Source: Selaginella moellendorffii (lineage: Eukaryota; Streptophyta; Lycopodiopsida; Selaginellales; Selaginellaceae). Taken from it: a stretch of DNA of 64,000 nucleotides. The stretch is taken from NCBI RefSeq assembly GCF_000143415.4, contig NW_003314270.1:124001-188000 (forward strand). Reading direction: 5' to 3'. The notes below the pieces were generated by a model. The model was not told the origin of the DNA and did no database searches. It saw only the letters and a program-made list of their open reading frames with translations. Position numbers and translations under genes: made by a program. Shown here in pieces: positions 1 through 9,833 of the stretch. Position 1 is the stretch's first letter. Every line of letters starts with the position of its first letter.

Positions 1-35
1 AGCCATAGCAAGGATTATTTATTTTATTCAAACTA

Positions 36-2274
36 TGAGGTCCAAATATACGGCTATGATGCTGTATCTTAATATTAGTATAGTGAGATTTTAGTAGCTA
101 TTGGATTGATTTCAATTTGGACTATTCGCTTCTATATATAAGCTAGAGCTTTTAAGTTAATTGATATAGACATTTTTTATATTCTTTTTTTATATTCCAT
201 GCACTCACATCAGTGGAGTTGAGGGGTATTTTTGATTGTCCTTGAGGAGTGATTTTGGCTTAGATTTAGCTTTTACAGCGTTTAGATCTAATTTTTTCCA
301 TTTTCTATCTTTTATTCTTTCCTTTTAGGATTTTGGTTTAAATTTAGCTTTTGCATTGTTTAGATTTTCTTTTCCTTCTAACTTATTTCATTTCTTTTCT
401 TTTGCTATTTTCTTTTCATTCATCTTCATGGCAAAACAATAGTCTTCTCCTCCTTTGACTTTGAAACAATAGTTGGTGTAATTATTTGATATTGTGTGAT
501 TGCAATTGAATAACTAAACTCAGTTGATGGCAGCATTCACAACACATGGTACAGTTCCTCCTACTCTTGGTGCCAATCCTGGCATTCGGCTAAAGTTCTT
601 TCAAAAAAACTTAAGGATGATGTGTACCATTGATTCAATCATTTTATAGTGATTGCCATATATCATTTTTGGGATGATGCTCGACATTGGCATGGGTCTC
701 CCATATATCTTTAAGGGATGGCGCTGTAGTGGTATAATGGTTTGAGCACAGTCACTCGTGAGGATTAGAGTGTTCTCTCGGACATCTTCAAATGTGCATT
801 CGAACATGCCAACGATTGTGATGATTAATGATGGTCACTCAAAGAGATCAAGATTTTACATGCAAATGTCAAGGAGATGTTGGAAAAGGGTGTTATTCGA
901 AAGTCGCGAAATCCTTGGCATGTGAACTTCATCTTGTGATGAAGCCTAATGGGAGTATTCATTTTTGCATCGATTATCATCAATTAAATGAAGTGATGAT
1001 CCTAGATGTGTATCCTCTTTTTCACACTGCTAATCTCTTGGATTGTCTAGGGAGAAGTTGTTAATTCACTAAGCTAAATCTTACAAGTATTGATGGTTAC
1101 TCCCCCTTGTGTTATGGAAGGATGGTTGGGAGTCAATTATAGTTTCTTGTTTGTTTGAGTTTTGGCATTTGATCTTATAGGACCTTTTCCACAATCGACT
1201 GCTACCAATGAGTATGTTATTATTGCTTCTGACTACTTGATTCGCTGAGTGGAAGTTGAAGCTTTTGCTAGTGCCTTTACAACTATTATTAGGTACTTCC
1301 TCTTCAATCAAGTGGTGTTTTAGCAATCTTGTCCAGAGTGGATTCTTTCAGATAATGGTCCCATATTTATAACTGAGGCATTTTATATTTTAACATCTCA
1401 GTTGGGGATACATCACACTTTTATGAGTGTTTATCATCCATAAATAGACGGTTTGTTATAATAGCTCGTTCGGACATTTAAAAGGATGATCACAAAATAT
1501 GTAAACTTTCAGCATTTAGATTGGGATGGTTATTTGCCATTTTTTCTGCATGTATATGTTATAGGGGTGTAGAGTTCTATTGGTGCTTCACTATAAAAAT
1601 TCTTATATGGTCATAATCCAATATAACCAATAGAGTTGGGTTTACCTTTGTGATTACCATGAGTTGCCGATGCTAAGTCGTGGGATTAATATTTGATGAG
1701 CATTCTTCCACTTATCTAAGCAAATCTGCCAAATATCTAAACTGTGTACAAGTGGGACAACAATGGTGCTATAACTTCTACCATCATCCACCTGTGGAGT
1801 ACAAAATGGATGAATTGATGTTAGTTTGTTTTCCCCATCTTATAGTACATGGTTTCTTTAAAGGGCTCTTTTCTTAGTGGAAAGGATTGTATTGGGTGTT
1901 ACGGCAAGTTGGACCACAAGTTTAAAAGGTTCGGCATGACATCCAATAAATCAATCCTCCAGAAATTATATATGTATAGCAGTTAAAATGCTTCATACAA
2001 AAGGATCAGGAACAATTGGTACCACATACAAATCTACCAATGCCTCCTCTTAATGTTCCTTTAGATCTTGGTTTATCTATGAGAGAACCCTGATAGTCTT
2101 CTATCATTCTGAGAGGAGGGGATGATATGAGGTTTAAGTGTACGGCTACAATGTCGTATGCTAATATTAGCATAGTGAGAATCAGATTAGTTTCAATTTG
2201 TACCACTCACTCAGGTTTTTAGGTTAATTGATATGCATATATTCTATATTCTCTTTTTATATTCCATGCATTCA
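36..2274 (+). mobile_element. Gypsy relic G1, internally deleted, with both LTRs
   Basis: Short related repeats at 36-206 and 2128-2274 both begin TGAGG and end near a CATGCA-TTCA type terminus, so they are read as LTRs. A polypurine tract lies at about 2110-2127, just before the 3' LTR. Between them are plus-strand remains of a Ty3/gypsy polyprotein: gag-like sequence near 520-800, reverse transcriptase at 870-1080 (around the FCIDYHQLNE motif), and integrase core at 1170-1680. About 1.5 kb between reverse transcriptase and integrase is missing compared with the 40.7-44.2 kb relic. The frames carry many stops. No clear target duplication was seen. It is non-functional. Confidence 0.85.
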
Positions 2275-3261
2275 CAAAACCATATTGAGCTACTTAAAAA
2301 CCTATATAAAAATAAAAACACCATGTATGGAATGAAAACTATACTAACACCAAGATTTCTCACTGTTTCCCTGGTTTTTCTTCAAGGAAATTCAAGGGAA
2401 AAAATAAAATCCCAACTTTCGTACAAGCAGTAGCTTATCCAAGTTTGGACAAGCATGTTTTTTTGTTCTTTCCTAGATGTATCACTGACAGAAAACTATT
2501 CCAATGCTCTCTCCAACCATCATAGAAGTGGGAATATAACCTCACAACTTATACTTTTGATGATCAACTAAGAGAAAAAATTGTGCGACACAAATGAGCT
2601 TCTCGCAACACTAAAGTCTTGCAGCAAAAAGTAGGAACTTGAACAGTTGCTATCAAAGACTATTTTGAGAAATGCTATTAAGTTCATAAACCTTTCATAA
2701 TAAGTACCATGAAATATGGCTATCATGTCAAACTGAAAAATGATCTGGGCAACGGGAGTGTGAAAGCCCAAAACCAGGTTGGCTGTAAATTGTTTTGACT
2801 AGTTGGAAGATTTGATTTGAAGATGGTTGAGCCGGATAGGAAGATGAGGTTAATAGGAGCCTGTGGATCACAGAAAGAAAGTAGTAACAACGTGTCCACC
2901 AAGAACTCCTATCCCACATGATTGGTGGTAATCTCTTTTTGATTCTGTGTAAATTTGCCACAAGGAACAATCCTAAGAGCAAGTGCAAGTTAGTATAATA
3001 CATATCACTTGCTATTTAATTACTAAACTTGATTGAATTTGGTCAGAGTATTTACAGCGAGTTCACCTTAGAGTTCAAGTCTGTGGAAGAGAAAAAATGG
3101 GTTGTGAAAATTTGTGGATCTCTGGCTGAGTCGCAATGGAAGTCTATTTTCATCAACCACCAGAGTCAACTCTCTAGAACATTCCACCCATAGATAATAT
3201 CTCACCAGAATCTGGAAAGGTCGAGCAGTGAGAAAAGCCAAAAATTTACTAGGAATTGGTT
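2275..3261. other. Intergenic stretch with a fossil PPR 5' fragment
   Basis: About 2340-2690 is a degraded copy of the start of the PPR pseudogene at 9680-10080. Shared landmarks include the segment before the SLRENNSNALS-like coding stretch and the phrase giving ATLKSCG in the better copy. The rest (2700-3261) holds only short ORFs without recognisable domains. One of 91 codons (2728-3003, minus) is kept in the mirror copy but resembles nothing I know. Confidence 0.55.
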
Positions 3262-3400
3262 ATTAGGTAAGTGTAATCAGCAAGGACTTTTATCTTTAAG
3301 TAAGGACTATTTAAAGATCAGTCAGTTAGGACTTCCGTTTCTCAAAGCATGCGTTTCAGGTTCGATTCTGGTCGATATTACAAAAGCTAAGATATTCTTG
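3262..3400 (+). repeat. tRNA-like dispersed repeat R1 (partial)
   Basis: Contains the second tRNA-like module of the repeat family, including GGTTCGATTC (a B-box-like sequence) near 3360, and the start of the first module (GGTAAGTGTA). The B box of the first module is deleted. It lies just upstream of the decarboxylase gene, so it forms part of that gene's 5' flank. The mirror copy is at 54595-54725. Confidence 0.65.
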
Positions 3401-3548
3401 AGTTATATCTCCTTTGCTGGAGGAATGACCGCACCTCCGTTTGCTCCACATTTTTGTGGAAGAGAAGAATTGGTTGGAGGCTTTTGTGTCGCTGGATAAA
3501 AGTTTGTGGATCTCACATTCCTGAAACAGTACCGTTTATCGAGTATTC

Positions 3549-5114
3549 GTGCTTGAGCGATTCATGGCGTGGATGGCTATGCCGACGACGGTGCTCAACA
3601 ATCATCCTCCGTCACTGCTCCCTTCTTCCTCAGCTCCTTTGCTAGAAGCTCTCAAGAGAACCGGCGAGGAGCGTGTCGCTGCATTTCACTTCCCAGGCCA
3701 CGGCCGCGGCTCCTCAGCGCCCTCTTCGATTTCCAAGCTTCTCGGAGCTCAACCCTTCCAGTTTGATCTCCCGGAGCTGCCAGGCCTGGATAACTTGCAC
3801 TCGCCACAAGAAGCTATAGCCGAAGCGCAGCAAATGGCCGCCGAGCTTTTCGGAGCAGGGTACTCGTGGTTCTTGGTGAACGGCTCTACGTGTGGAATTC
3901 AAGCGGCGGTGATGAGCTGCTGCAAGCCCGGAGACGTTTTGATCCTCCCCAGGAACGCCCACGTCTCGGCATTCTCAGCCATGGTTCTTGCTGGAGCAAT
4001 GCCTCACTATGTTCTTCCTTGTTATGACGAGCTCTGGGAGATTTCTCACGGCGTCTCCGCCGAGAGCATCGAGTTGGCCATCTTGGATCTGCAGAAAAGA
4101 AAAGACGTGAGAATTGGAGCTGTTCTGATTGTCTCGCCAACTTACTTTGGAGTGTGTAGCCCAGTGGAGGAGATCGCAAAGGTGTGTCACGAGCATGGTA
4201 TCCCGATCATAGTTGACGAGGCTCATGGAGCGCACTTCAAGTTCCACTCGAGGTTTCCTGCAACGGCACTCGAGCAGGGAGCCGACGTTGTTGTCCAATC
4301 CACGCATAAGGTACTCTCGTCTCTTACGCAGTCCGGGATGCTCCATCTTGCGAGAGGCTGCGAGATTGTAAAGCACGAGAGAATTAGCAAGTGCCTTCGA
4401 ACCTTGCAAAGCTCCAGTCCGAGTTACCTTCTCTTGGCCTCTCTCGATGCCGCAAGGGACCAGATGAGTTGTGCAGCAAGCGATGACCATCCATTGTTTG
4501 ATACAGCTCTGGAGCTGGCTTCCACAGCTCGACGACGCCTGAAACAAATCCCACAAGTTTTAGTCCTTGATAGAGAAAATGTGAGCTTGGCAGCCAAAGC
4601 TGATACCATTTTCGATGAGCTTAGGATCACCATTGGTTTGTGGGAGCTCGGAGTCACAGGAACTTTTGCCGATGACTTTCTGTGCGATAAATGCAAGGTG
4701 GTGGCCGAGCTTCCTCTTCTGAACTCCATAACTTTTGCTATGGGAACCGGCACTAGCAGCAGCGACACTGAGAAACTTATCGAAGGCTTTCAAGAGCTTT
4801 TGAGTTCTTCCAGATTGACGATAGATTCTTATTCCAGACCCGGAGTGCCTGATTGTTACAAAATCGGATGGAAAGCACTAGTTAGTCCAAGAGAGGCATT
4901 CTTTGCAGAAACTTACTGCTGCAAAGCTGACGAAGCAGTGGGTCTAGCGAGTGCTGAGCTCGTGTGCCCGTATCCACCTGGTATTTCTGTGCTCTTTCCT
5001 GGAGAGCTCGTCTCGCAGGAGGCTCTTGCCTATTTGAAGCAAGCCCATGCTTCGGGAATTACCATCAGTGGAGCATCAGATCCAACTCTTTCCACACTTC
5101 ATGTCTTGAAGTGA
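3549..5114 (+). CDS. PLP-dependent Orn/Lys/Arg decarboxylase-like protein, copy 1
   Basis: Single-exon gene of 521 codons. The protein has the fold-type I layout of the Gram-positive-type arginine/lysine/ornithine decarboxylases. A glycine-rich NGSTCG segment (residues 111-116) would hold the cofactor phosphate. VDEAHGAHF (222-230) supplies the Asp and His that contact the pyridine ring. STHK (251-254) supplies the Schiff-base lysine K254. The C-terminal domain ends with PYPPGISVLFPGE. The expected reaction is decarboxylation of a basic amino acid toward polyamines; which one is not decidable here. Starts at Met1, Met6, Met9 or Met11 are all possible, and the N terminus could be a targeting sequence. 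It converges with the PPR gene, whose spliced stop lies 2 bp away. This is the only intact copy of three. Confidence 0.88.
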   Translation: MLERFMAWMAMPTTVLNNHPPSLLPSSSAPLLEALKRTGEERVAAFHFPGHGRGSSAPSSISKLLGAQPFQFDLPELPGLDNLHSPQEAIAEAQQMAAELFGAGYSWFLVNGSTCGIQAAVMSCCKPGDVLILPRNAHVSAFSAMVLAGAMPHYVLPCYDELWEISHGVSAESIELAILDLQKRKDVRIGAVLIVSPTYFGVCSPVEEIAKVCHEHGIPIIVDEAHGAHFKFHSRFPATALEQGADVVVQSTHKVLSSLTQSGMLHLARGCEIVKHERISKCLRTLQSSSPSYLLLASLDAARDQMSCAASDDHPLFDTALELASTARRRLKQIPQVLVLDRENVSLAAKADTIFDELRITIGLWELGVTGTFADDFLCDKCKVVAELPLLNSITFAMGTGTSSSDTEKLIEGFQELLSSSRLTIDSYSRPGVPDCYKIGWKALVSPREAFFAETYCCKADEAVGLASAELVCPYPPGISVLFPGELVSQEALAYLKQAHASGITISGASDPTLSTLHVLK

Positions 5115-5116
5115 CA

Positions 5117-7173
5117 TCACAAAGATCCAGCTGCAAAGAAAAAAACAAGAGTTAGATAAATGCAAAGTCATAGAAACTTCATTACGTACCGATCACTTCA
5201 AGGTTTTCATTGTTTGAGCCTGAGTATATGTTTGCCATGAGAGCATAAGCTGTACCACCTTGATCGTCAACCTTTGATAGAGCATCAAAGGCTACCTCTC
5301 CAATCACCCCATTTTTCCACTTGAAACAAGCCCCAAGCAAAGCCATCCATATCCTGGAGCACACCTCTTTCATCGGCAGGCTTTCCACCACCGCAAGCGC
5401 ATCCTCCAGCCGATTAGCACGTCCAAGTAGATCAACCATGGAGATTACGTGCTCCACACTCGGACTAAGTCCATAGTCCGAGCACATCGCGTGAAAGTAT
5501 TCCATCCCCTTGTCGACCAAACCAGCGTGGCAGCAGACCGATAGAACTGAAGAGAATGTCACAGCGTCCGGCTTGGCGAACTCTTGCATTCTCTCGAACA
5601 GATCAAACACCGCGTCACTGTCCCCTTGACGGCTGTATCCCGCGATCAGTGCACTCCAAGACACTGCGTCCTTGTCTGGAAACCCATCAAACACTCGCCG
5701 AGATTCCACCATGTCACCACACTTGCCGTAGAAACTTACGAGCGAGTTTGCCACCGCCGGAGAGCTCTCGGCCCCAGCTTCTTCGATCAGACGATGGATT
5801 GCCTGTCCAGCCTGTAGTGCTCCAAGACCACCACAGGCCTTAAGTACCGATGCAAAAGTCTGCGAGTCCGGTTTCAGTCCTTGGAGTCCCATTTTCGAAA
5901 ACTCCTGCAGGGCCAGCTCATGGTTTCCACTCTCGGTGTAGGCTTCGATCATGATGTTCCACGAAACCAAGTCTTTGATCACCATTTTGTCAAAAACTCG
6001 AGCCGCATCATCCAAACTTCCACACCAAGCGTAGAGACTGATCAAGTTGTTTGCAGCGTAAACATCTTCCAGCCCGTCGAGAAACCGGGAATGAAAAGCC
6101 AATGCCTTCTCCAGCGACGCCACTTTCAAGGGCCTTCCATCCACAAGCCGAGCCTCTTCCTTCTCGGCCATATCCAAGCATGCCTGGAGAACGGCCACCA
6201 AAGTTCTCGAGCTGACGACCACGTCTAACGCTTGCATGGCCGTGAATAACTCGAGAGCTCGCTCGGCCTCGCCACCTTTTGCATATCCCATGATCATAAC
6301 ATTCCAGGAGACCGAATCCCGCTCTATCATCCCATCGAAAACTCGCCGGCAATCCAGCAATCTCCCCCACTTTGCATACATATCCATCAGACTGTTGGAG
6401 ACGAAAACGCTGGACGAAATCCCTGTCCCTGTTCTTGCAAACTTCGAGTAAATCTCTCCGCCCCTGTCCAGCCATCCCAGGTTCGTGCAAGCGTCGAGCA
6501 CGGCCACCAGAGTCCGAGCATTCGCCTCCACTCCATCTTCCAAAAGCATAAGCTCAAAGAGCTCCAAGGCTAGCTCGTCTTCCCCTCCTTGCGAGCAAGC
6601 GCTGATCATGGCACTCCACAAAACCACGTCCTTTGTTCCCAACTTGGCAGCCTGGAAAATCTCTAGAGCTTCTCTCACGCTGCCACACTTTCCATAGAAA
6701 TCCACCAGGGCGCTGGCCACGAACCTGTCCACCAAGAATCCACCACTCTGGAGCTGGGAATGAAGAGCCAATCCTCTCTTGAGGCTCCTGAGCTTGATGA
6801 TCCTCCCCTGTAAATCTCTCACCCCCTTTTCTGTAGCGGCCAGCGAAGAACACGCCTGGAGAGCCGCGACGAAGCTCCGGCCGTTTGGATCCAACCCCTC
6901 GGCATGCAGCAGCCCAAAGAACAGAAGCGCGAGATACGGCTGGCCGCACCGTGCGTAGCCGCCGATGACGCAGTTCCACGACGCCGCGGTGCGCCGATCC
7001 ATGGCATCGAAAATGCGGCGTGCCTCATCCATCCTGCCCCGTTTCGCAAATCGATCAATGATTGCGTTGATCAAGCCGATGTTCTTACCGGAGAGGAGAT
7101 CGCGCTCGCGGCGGTCGCCGTTTAGCTGGATTGGAGCCATTTCTCTCACCGCGACATTGATTTGCCCAATCAT
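5117..7173 (-). CDS. PLS-type pentatricopeptide repeat protein with E motif, copy 1
   Basis: Main exon 7173-5190, then an intron of 59 nt (5189-5131, GTACGT...TTTGCAG) and a 14-nt last exon ending in TGA at 5119-5117. Unspliced, the frame ends at 5182 after 663 codons. The protein is a chain of degenerate 31-36-residue helical repeats with hallmarks such as LINAIIDRFAKRGRMDEARRIF, SWNCVIGGYARCGQ and VFVSNSLMDMYAKWG. It ends in an E-type motif (WMALLGACFKW ... YALMANIYS) and has no DYW deaminase domain. PPR proteins of this class bind specific RNA sites in plastids or mitochondria, often for C-to-U editing; the target is unknown. Tail-to-tail with the decarboxylase gene. Copies at 50.8 and 61.3 kb. 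Confidence 0.88.
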
Positions 7174-7669
7174 CTGATTTTAGGGCTCTTGAGGTTTAGA
7201 GACGAAGAACAAATCCTGACCGTTAAAAACAATCGTAGTAAAATCTGGGCAGATGTGGTGGCGCTCTGGCGGCTATCTGGCGGTGGAGGAGCGGCGCTGT
7301 GGAAAATTTTCATTCAGAGAACTTATATAACTCATGACCATTTTTGGGTTCGTTTTCTTTCTTTTACAGGAAAATAAAATAGTAATAACATTAGGAGGAT
7401 AATGAAAATGCAAAACTGTGCTTGCTCTAGGCAAACTCACTGGATGCCGAGAGAGCGTTCTTGTGAGATTTGATCAGGCCTCCCAAAACCTGGCCGTGTT
7501 TTCGATACGGTCCTGGATCTGCCAATCTACGATCCTTGCCTGGGTACATTTACAGACGAGCAGAGGGACGGGAATGAGCTACCAGTTGTTCTCCTCCCTT
7601 CTTCATTCATAGAAACAGCGCGAGAAATCTCGAACAAAACTCTCCTGTCGATTTTCCTTCCTTGGCCGA
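7174..7669. promoter_or_regulatory. 5' flank of PPR copy 1
   Basis: No gene. The first 200 bp upstream of the PPR start are kept in copy 2 (50640-50837) and partly in copy 3. A segment from about 7480 is duplicated, with the adjoining repeat, at 15832-16038. It includes TTGGCCGAGTGGTTTAA near 7662, which resembles the A-box region of tRNA-Leu or tRNA-Ser. No TATA box could be assigned. Confidence 0.4.
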
Positions 7670-8182
7670 GTGGTTTAATCCACCACTGAGCGAACTCCCA
7701 ACACGCAGAGCGCCACTATCGTCCTTGGATCCCACCACGCGGTGGTCGTCAAGTATTTTGGGAAGAGGAGCGCCGCCCCGATCCATCTAGATCCCGTCCT
7801 CTTACCTCTAAAATCGGGGAAGCGCTTCTGCCAAGGACGAAACGCTGGCCTCGGGCAGCGAGAATGCGGGTCGATCCGGGATTTAACAGAGTGCATATGG
7901 TTCAAGTAGATGGTATGATATATTGTTATTGGAACCCGGTTGCTGAGATGATGGCTACCAGGTAAGTGTAGAGGTAAACCGGTGTAGAAGACCCGGGTTC
8001 GATGCCGAAGGGTCCAATCAACAAGGACTTTCATGAAAAAATCTTTGCTCTTTAAGTAGCCCTTGTTCTGGTTCGCTAGCTCACTAAAACAACTTAAACC
8101 AGTAAGTTAGGACATCGGTTTCCCAGAGCATGCGTTTCGGGTTCCATTCTTGCCAATGTAAGGATATTCGCATGTTAACCAA
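7670..8182 (+). repeat. tRNA-like dispersed repeat R2 (longest form)
   Basis: A GC-rich body (7670-7930) is followed by two tRNA-like modules. Module 1 has GATGGCTACCAGGTAAGTG as an A-box-like start and CCCGGGTTCGATGCC as B box (about 7950-8010). Module 2 has TTAGGACATCGG and GGGTTCCATTC (8105-8150), where the B box has a G-to-C change. Mirror copy R9 at 49835-50365. Confidence 0.7.
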
Positions 8183-8284
8183 AAATGTTTATAATTCTTA
8201 AACTCAAATCAGGATTGAAGAAAACATCATTTAATATTATTAATCATAAAATAATAAGAAAGAGAGCTTTCACTTTATTCCCAT

Positions 8285-8577
8285 CATTTTACCGCTCTCT
8301 ATTCTATTTGGATTGTTCTTGGCTGTGGCTTGGGGATCTTTGGAATTGTGACAGTGAGGACACCGTGTTCTACTGTAGCGTTGATCGCCTCCACATTCGC
8401 ACTCTCGGGCAGCCGGAATTTCCGCAAGAAGCTGCCGTGGCTGCGCTCCACGCGGTGCCACTGATCTGGAGAGTGCGGCCGTCCTCCACGCTGATCTTCA
8501 CTTCCTCTCTGCTCACACCCGGGAGATCGGCCTTGAAGATGTGTGCCTCGGGTGTCTCGAGCCAATCCACGCGAGTG
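8285..8577 (-). pseudogene. Small heat-shock protein fragment
   Basis: Reads on the minus strand as the C-terminal two thirds of the class I-type heat-shock protein seen intact at 16.8, 49.3 and 60.5 kb, including the C-terminal PRTIQIE. A deletion of roughly 50 bp removes the segment between ISGERKK and KWHRVERS. It is flanked by a short repeat (CCACT) at the breakpoint. The fragment stops at 8577 within the codons for ANTRVDW, where plus-strand PPR sequence begins. No start codon or promoter remains. Confidence 0.85.
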
Positions 8578-9024
8578 TTGGCGAAGTGTGGCGCTGTCCA
8601 AGAAGCCAGGAAGATCTTCGACGCCATAGCTGACAAAAACGTCTTCTCCTGGAACATCATGATCGGGGCATACGTAAACAATGGCTTGGACGAGCACGCT
8701 CTGGATCTCTATAAGCGAATGGCGCCGGCTCTTCCAAGCGCCGTCACCTTTGTCTCGGTGCTCGAGGTGTGCTCCAGCTTGGTGGACGTGAATTCTCTCC
8801 ATGGCCGGATCAAAGAGCTCGGGCTGGAAACCAATCCAGTCGTCGCCACCGCGCTCATCAACGCGTTTAGCGCTGCTGGAAGCTTGCTCTCGGCGGAAGA
8901 AGCCTTCCACTGCGTGGATTGCAAGGACGCTGTGTGCTGGACGTCGATGATCACCGCATTTGCCAGGAATGGAGACGGCATTGGAGCTCTCAAGACGTTC
9001 TCGCGGATGAACTTGGAAGGTATT
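8578..9024 (+). pseudogene. PPR gene fragment fused to heat-shock antisense and repeat R3
   Basis: In one open frame the plus strand encodes about four PPR units ([65 protein letters not shown]). The same frame runs upstream through antisense heat-shock sequence (8185-8577) and downstream into repeat R3, stopping at 9108. The 307-codon ORF is therefore an accidental chimera rather than a designed gene. The PPR part differs from the neighbouring intact PPR gene and comes from another family member. Confidence 0.75.
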
Positions 9025-9350
9025 TTTCCGGAATTTAACAAAGTGCCATGGATGCCATATGGTTCAAGTAGATGGTATGATATTTTATTATCGGAACCCG
9101 GTTGCTGAGATGATGGCTACCAGGTAAGTGTAGAGGTAAACCGGTGTAGAAGACCTGGGTTCGATGCCGAAGGGTCCAATCAACAAGGACTTTTATGCAA
9201 AAATCTTGCTCTTTAAGTAGCCCTTGTTCTGGTTCGCTAGCTCACTAAAACAACTTAGACCATTCAGTTAGGACATCGGTTTCCCAGAGCATGCGCTTCG
9301 GGTTCGATTCTTGCCAATGTTACTTGTAAAGCAAAGAATATTCGCATGTC
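9025..9350 (+). repeat. tRNA-like dispersed repeat R3
   Basis: Carries both tRNA-like modules. Module 1 ends with CCTGGGTTCGATGCC near 9150 and module 2 with CGGGTTCGATTC near 9300. It begins inside the GC-rich body sequence (GGAATTTAACAAAGTGCC) and ends at TTCGCATGT. It terminates the PPR fragment. Confidence 0.7.
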
Positions 9351-9830
9351 GTTCTGCCGAAGATAAAAAGCTTTTAGTGTCTTCCAAGTCTTCCAGTTTG
9401 AGGCCTGTGTCCTTCCCTCACGTCCTCTAAGAAAGCCAAAGGAACGTTTTGATCGGCTTACCTTTAGAGAAAGCTCTCTTAGAGAAAGCTCTCCAAGCGC
9501 GAGAATGGTCGCGAATTTGGCCAAGTGACTTGAAAAGTGTAGGCATTATTCTGGGGTTCTTTTGGGGAGCTTCGCGATTTGGCGATGGGTAAATGATGCA
9601 TTCCCCCGTGAAAATCCAGAAAACTCGCTACAGTGGGAACAGTAAGATTTCCATCAGCATGGTATGTAGTCTCGTCTAGACTGGTTTTTCTTCGAGGTAT
9701 TCAAAGGAAAATCCTGATGTTCGTATAAGCAGTAGCATTCTGGATCGATGGAAGGAACTACATGGTAGCTGCGGCAGGCAACGCAATTTCCTTGAGAGGT
9801 ACGTGCAATTAAATTCGACAAGGATCTCAA
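9351..9830. other. Intergenic, no gene seen
   Basis: Contains a short tandem duplication (AGAGAAAGCTCTC twice, near 9466-9500) and, from about 9680, the leader sequence of the following PPR pseudogene. No coding frame is supported. Confidence 0.5.
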
Positions 9831-9833
9831 GTC

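Larger units (their letters stand above)
1..8577. repeat. Left arm of large inverted duplication (IR1)
   Basis: The series gypsy relic, decarboxylase (+), PPR gene (-), tRNA-like repeat and heat-shock sequence (-) is found in reverse order and opposite orientation at about 49350-57410. Non-coding sequence matches too, for example 2276-2350 against 55640-55710 and 8160-8290 against 49690-49840. Homology on this side stops at 8577, inside the heat-shock coding region, where PPR sequence is joined on. Percent identity was not computed. Confidence 0.9.

Noticed and set aside
3975-4556. 193-codon antisense ORF inside the decarboxylase gene (also at 53438-54019)
   Set aside because: It mirrors a well-conserved catalytic domain on the other strand and has no features of its own.
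7675-8034. 119-codon minus-strand ORF within repeat R2 and its relatives
   Set aside because: It lies in the GC-rich body of the tRNA-like repeat, its reading frame is not kept in R4 and R9, and it contains no domain.
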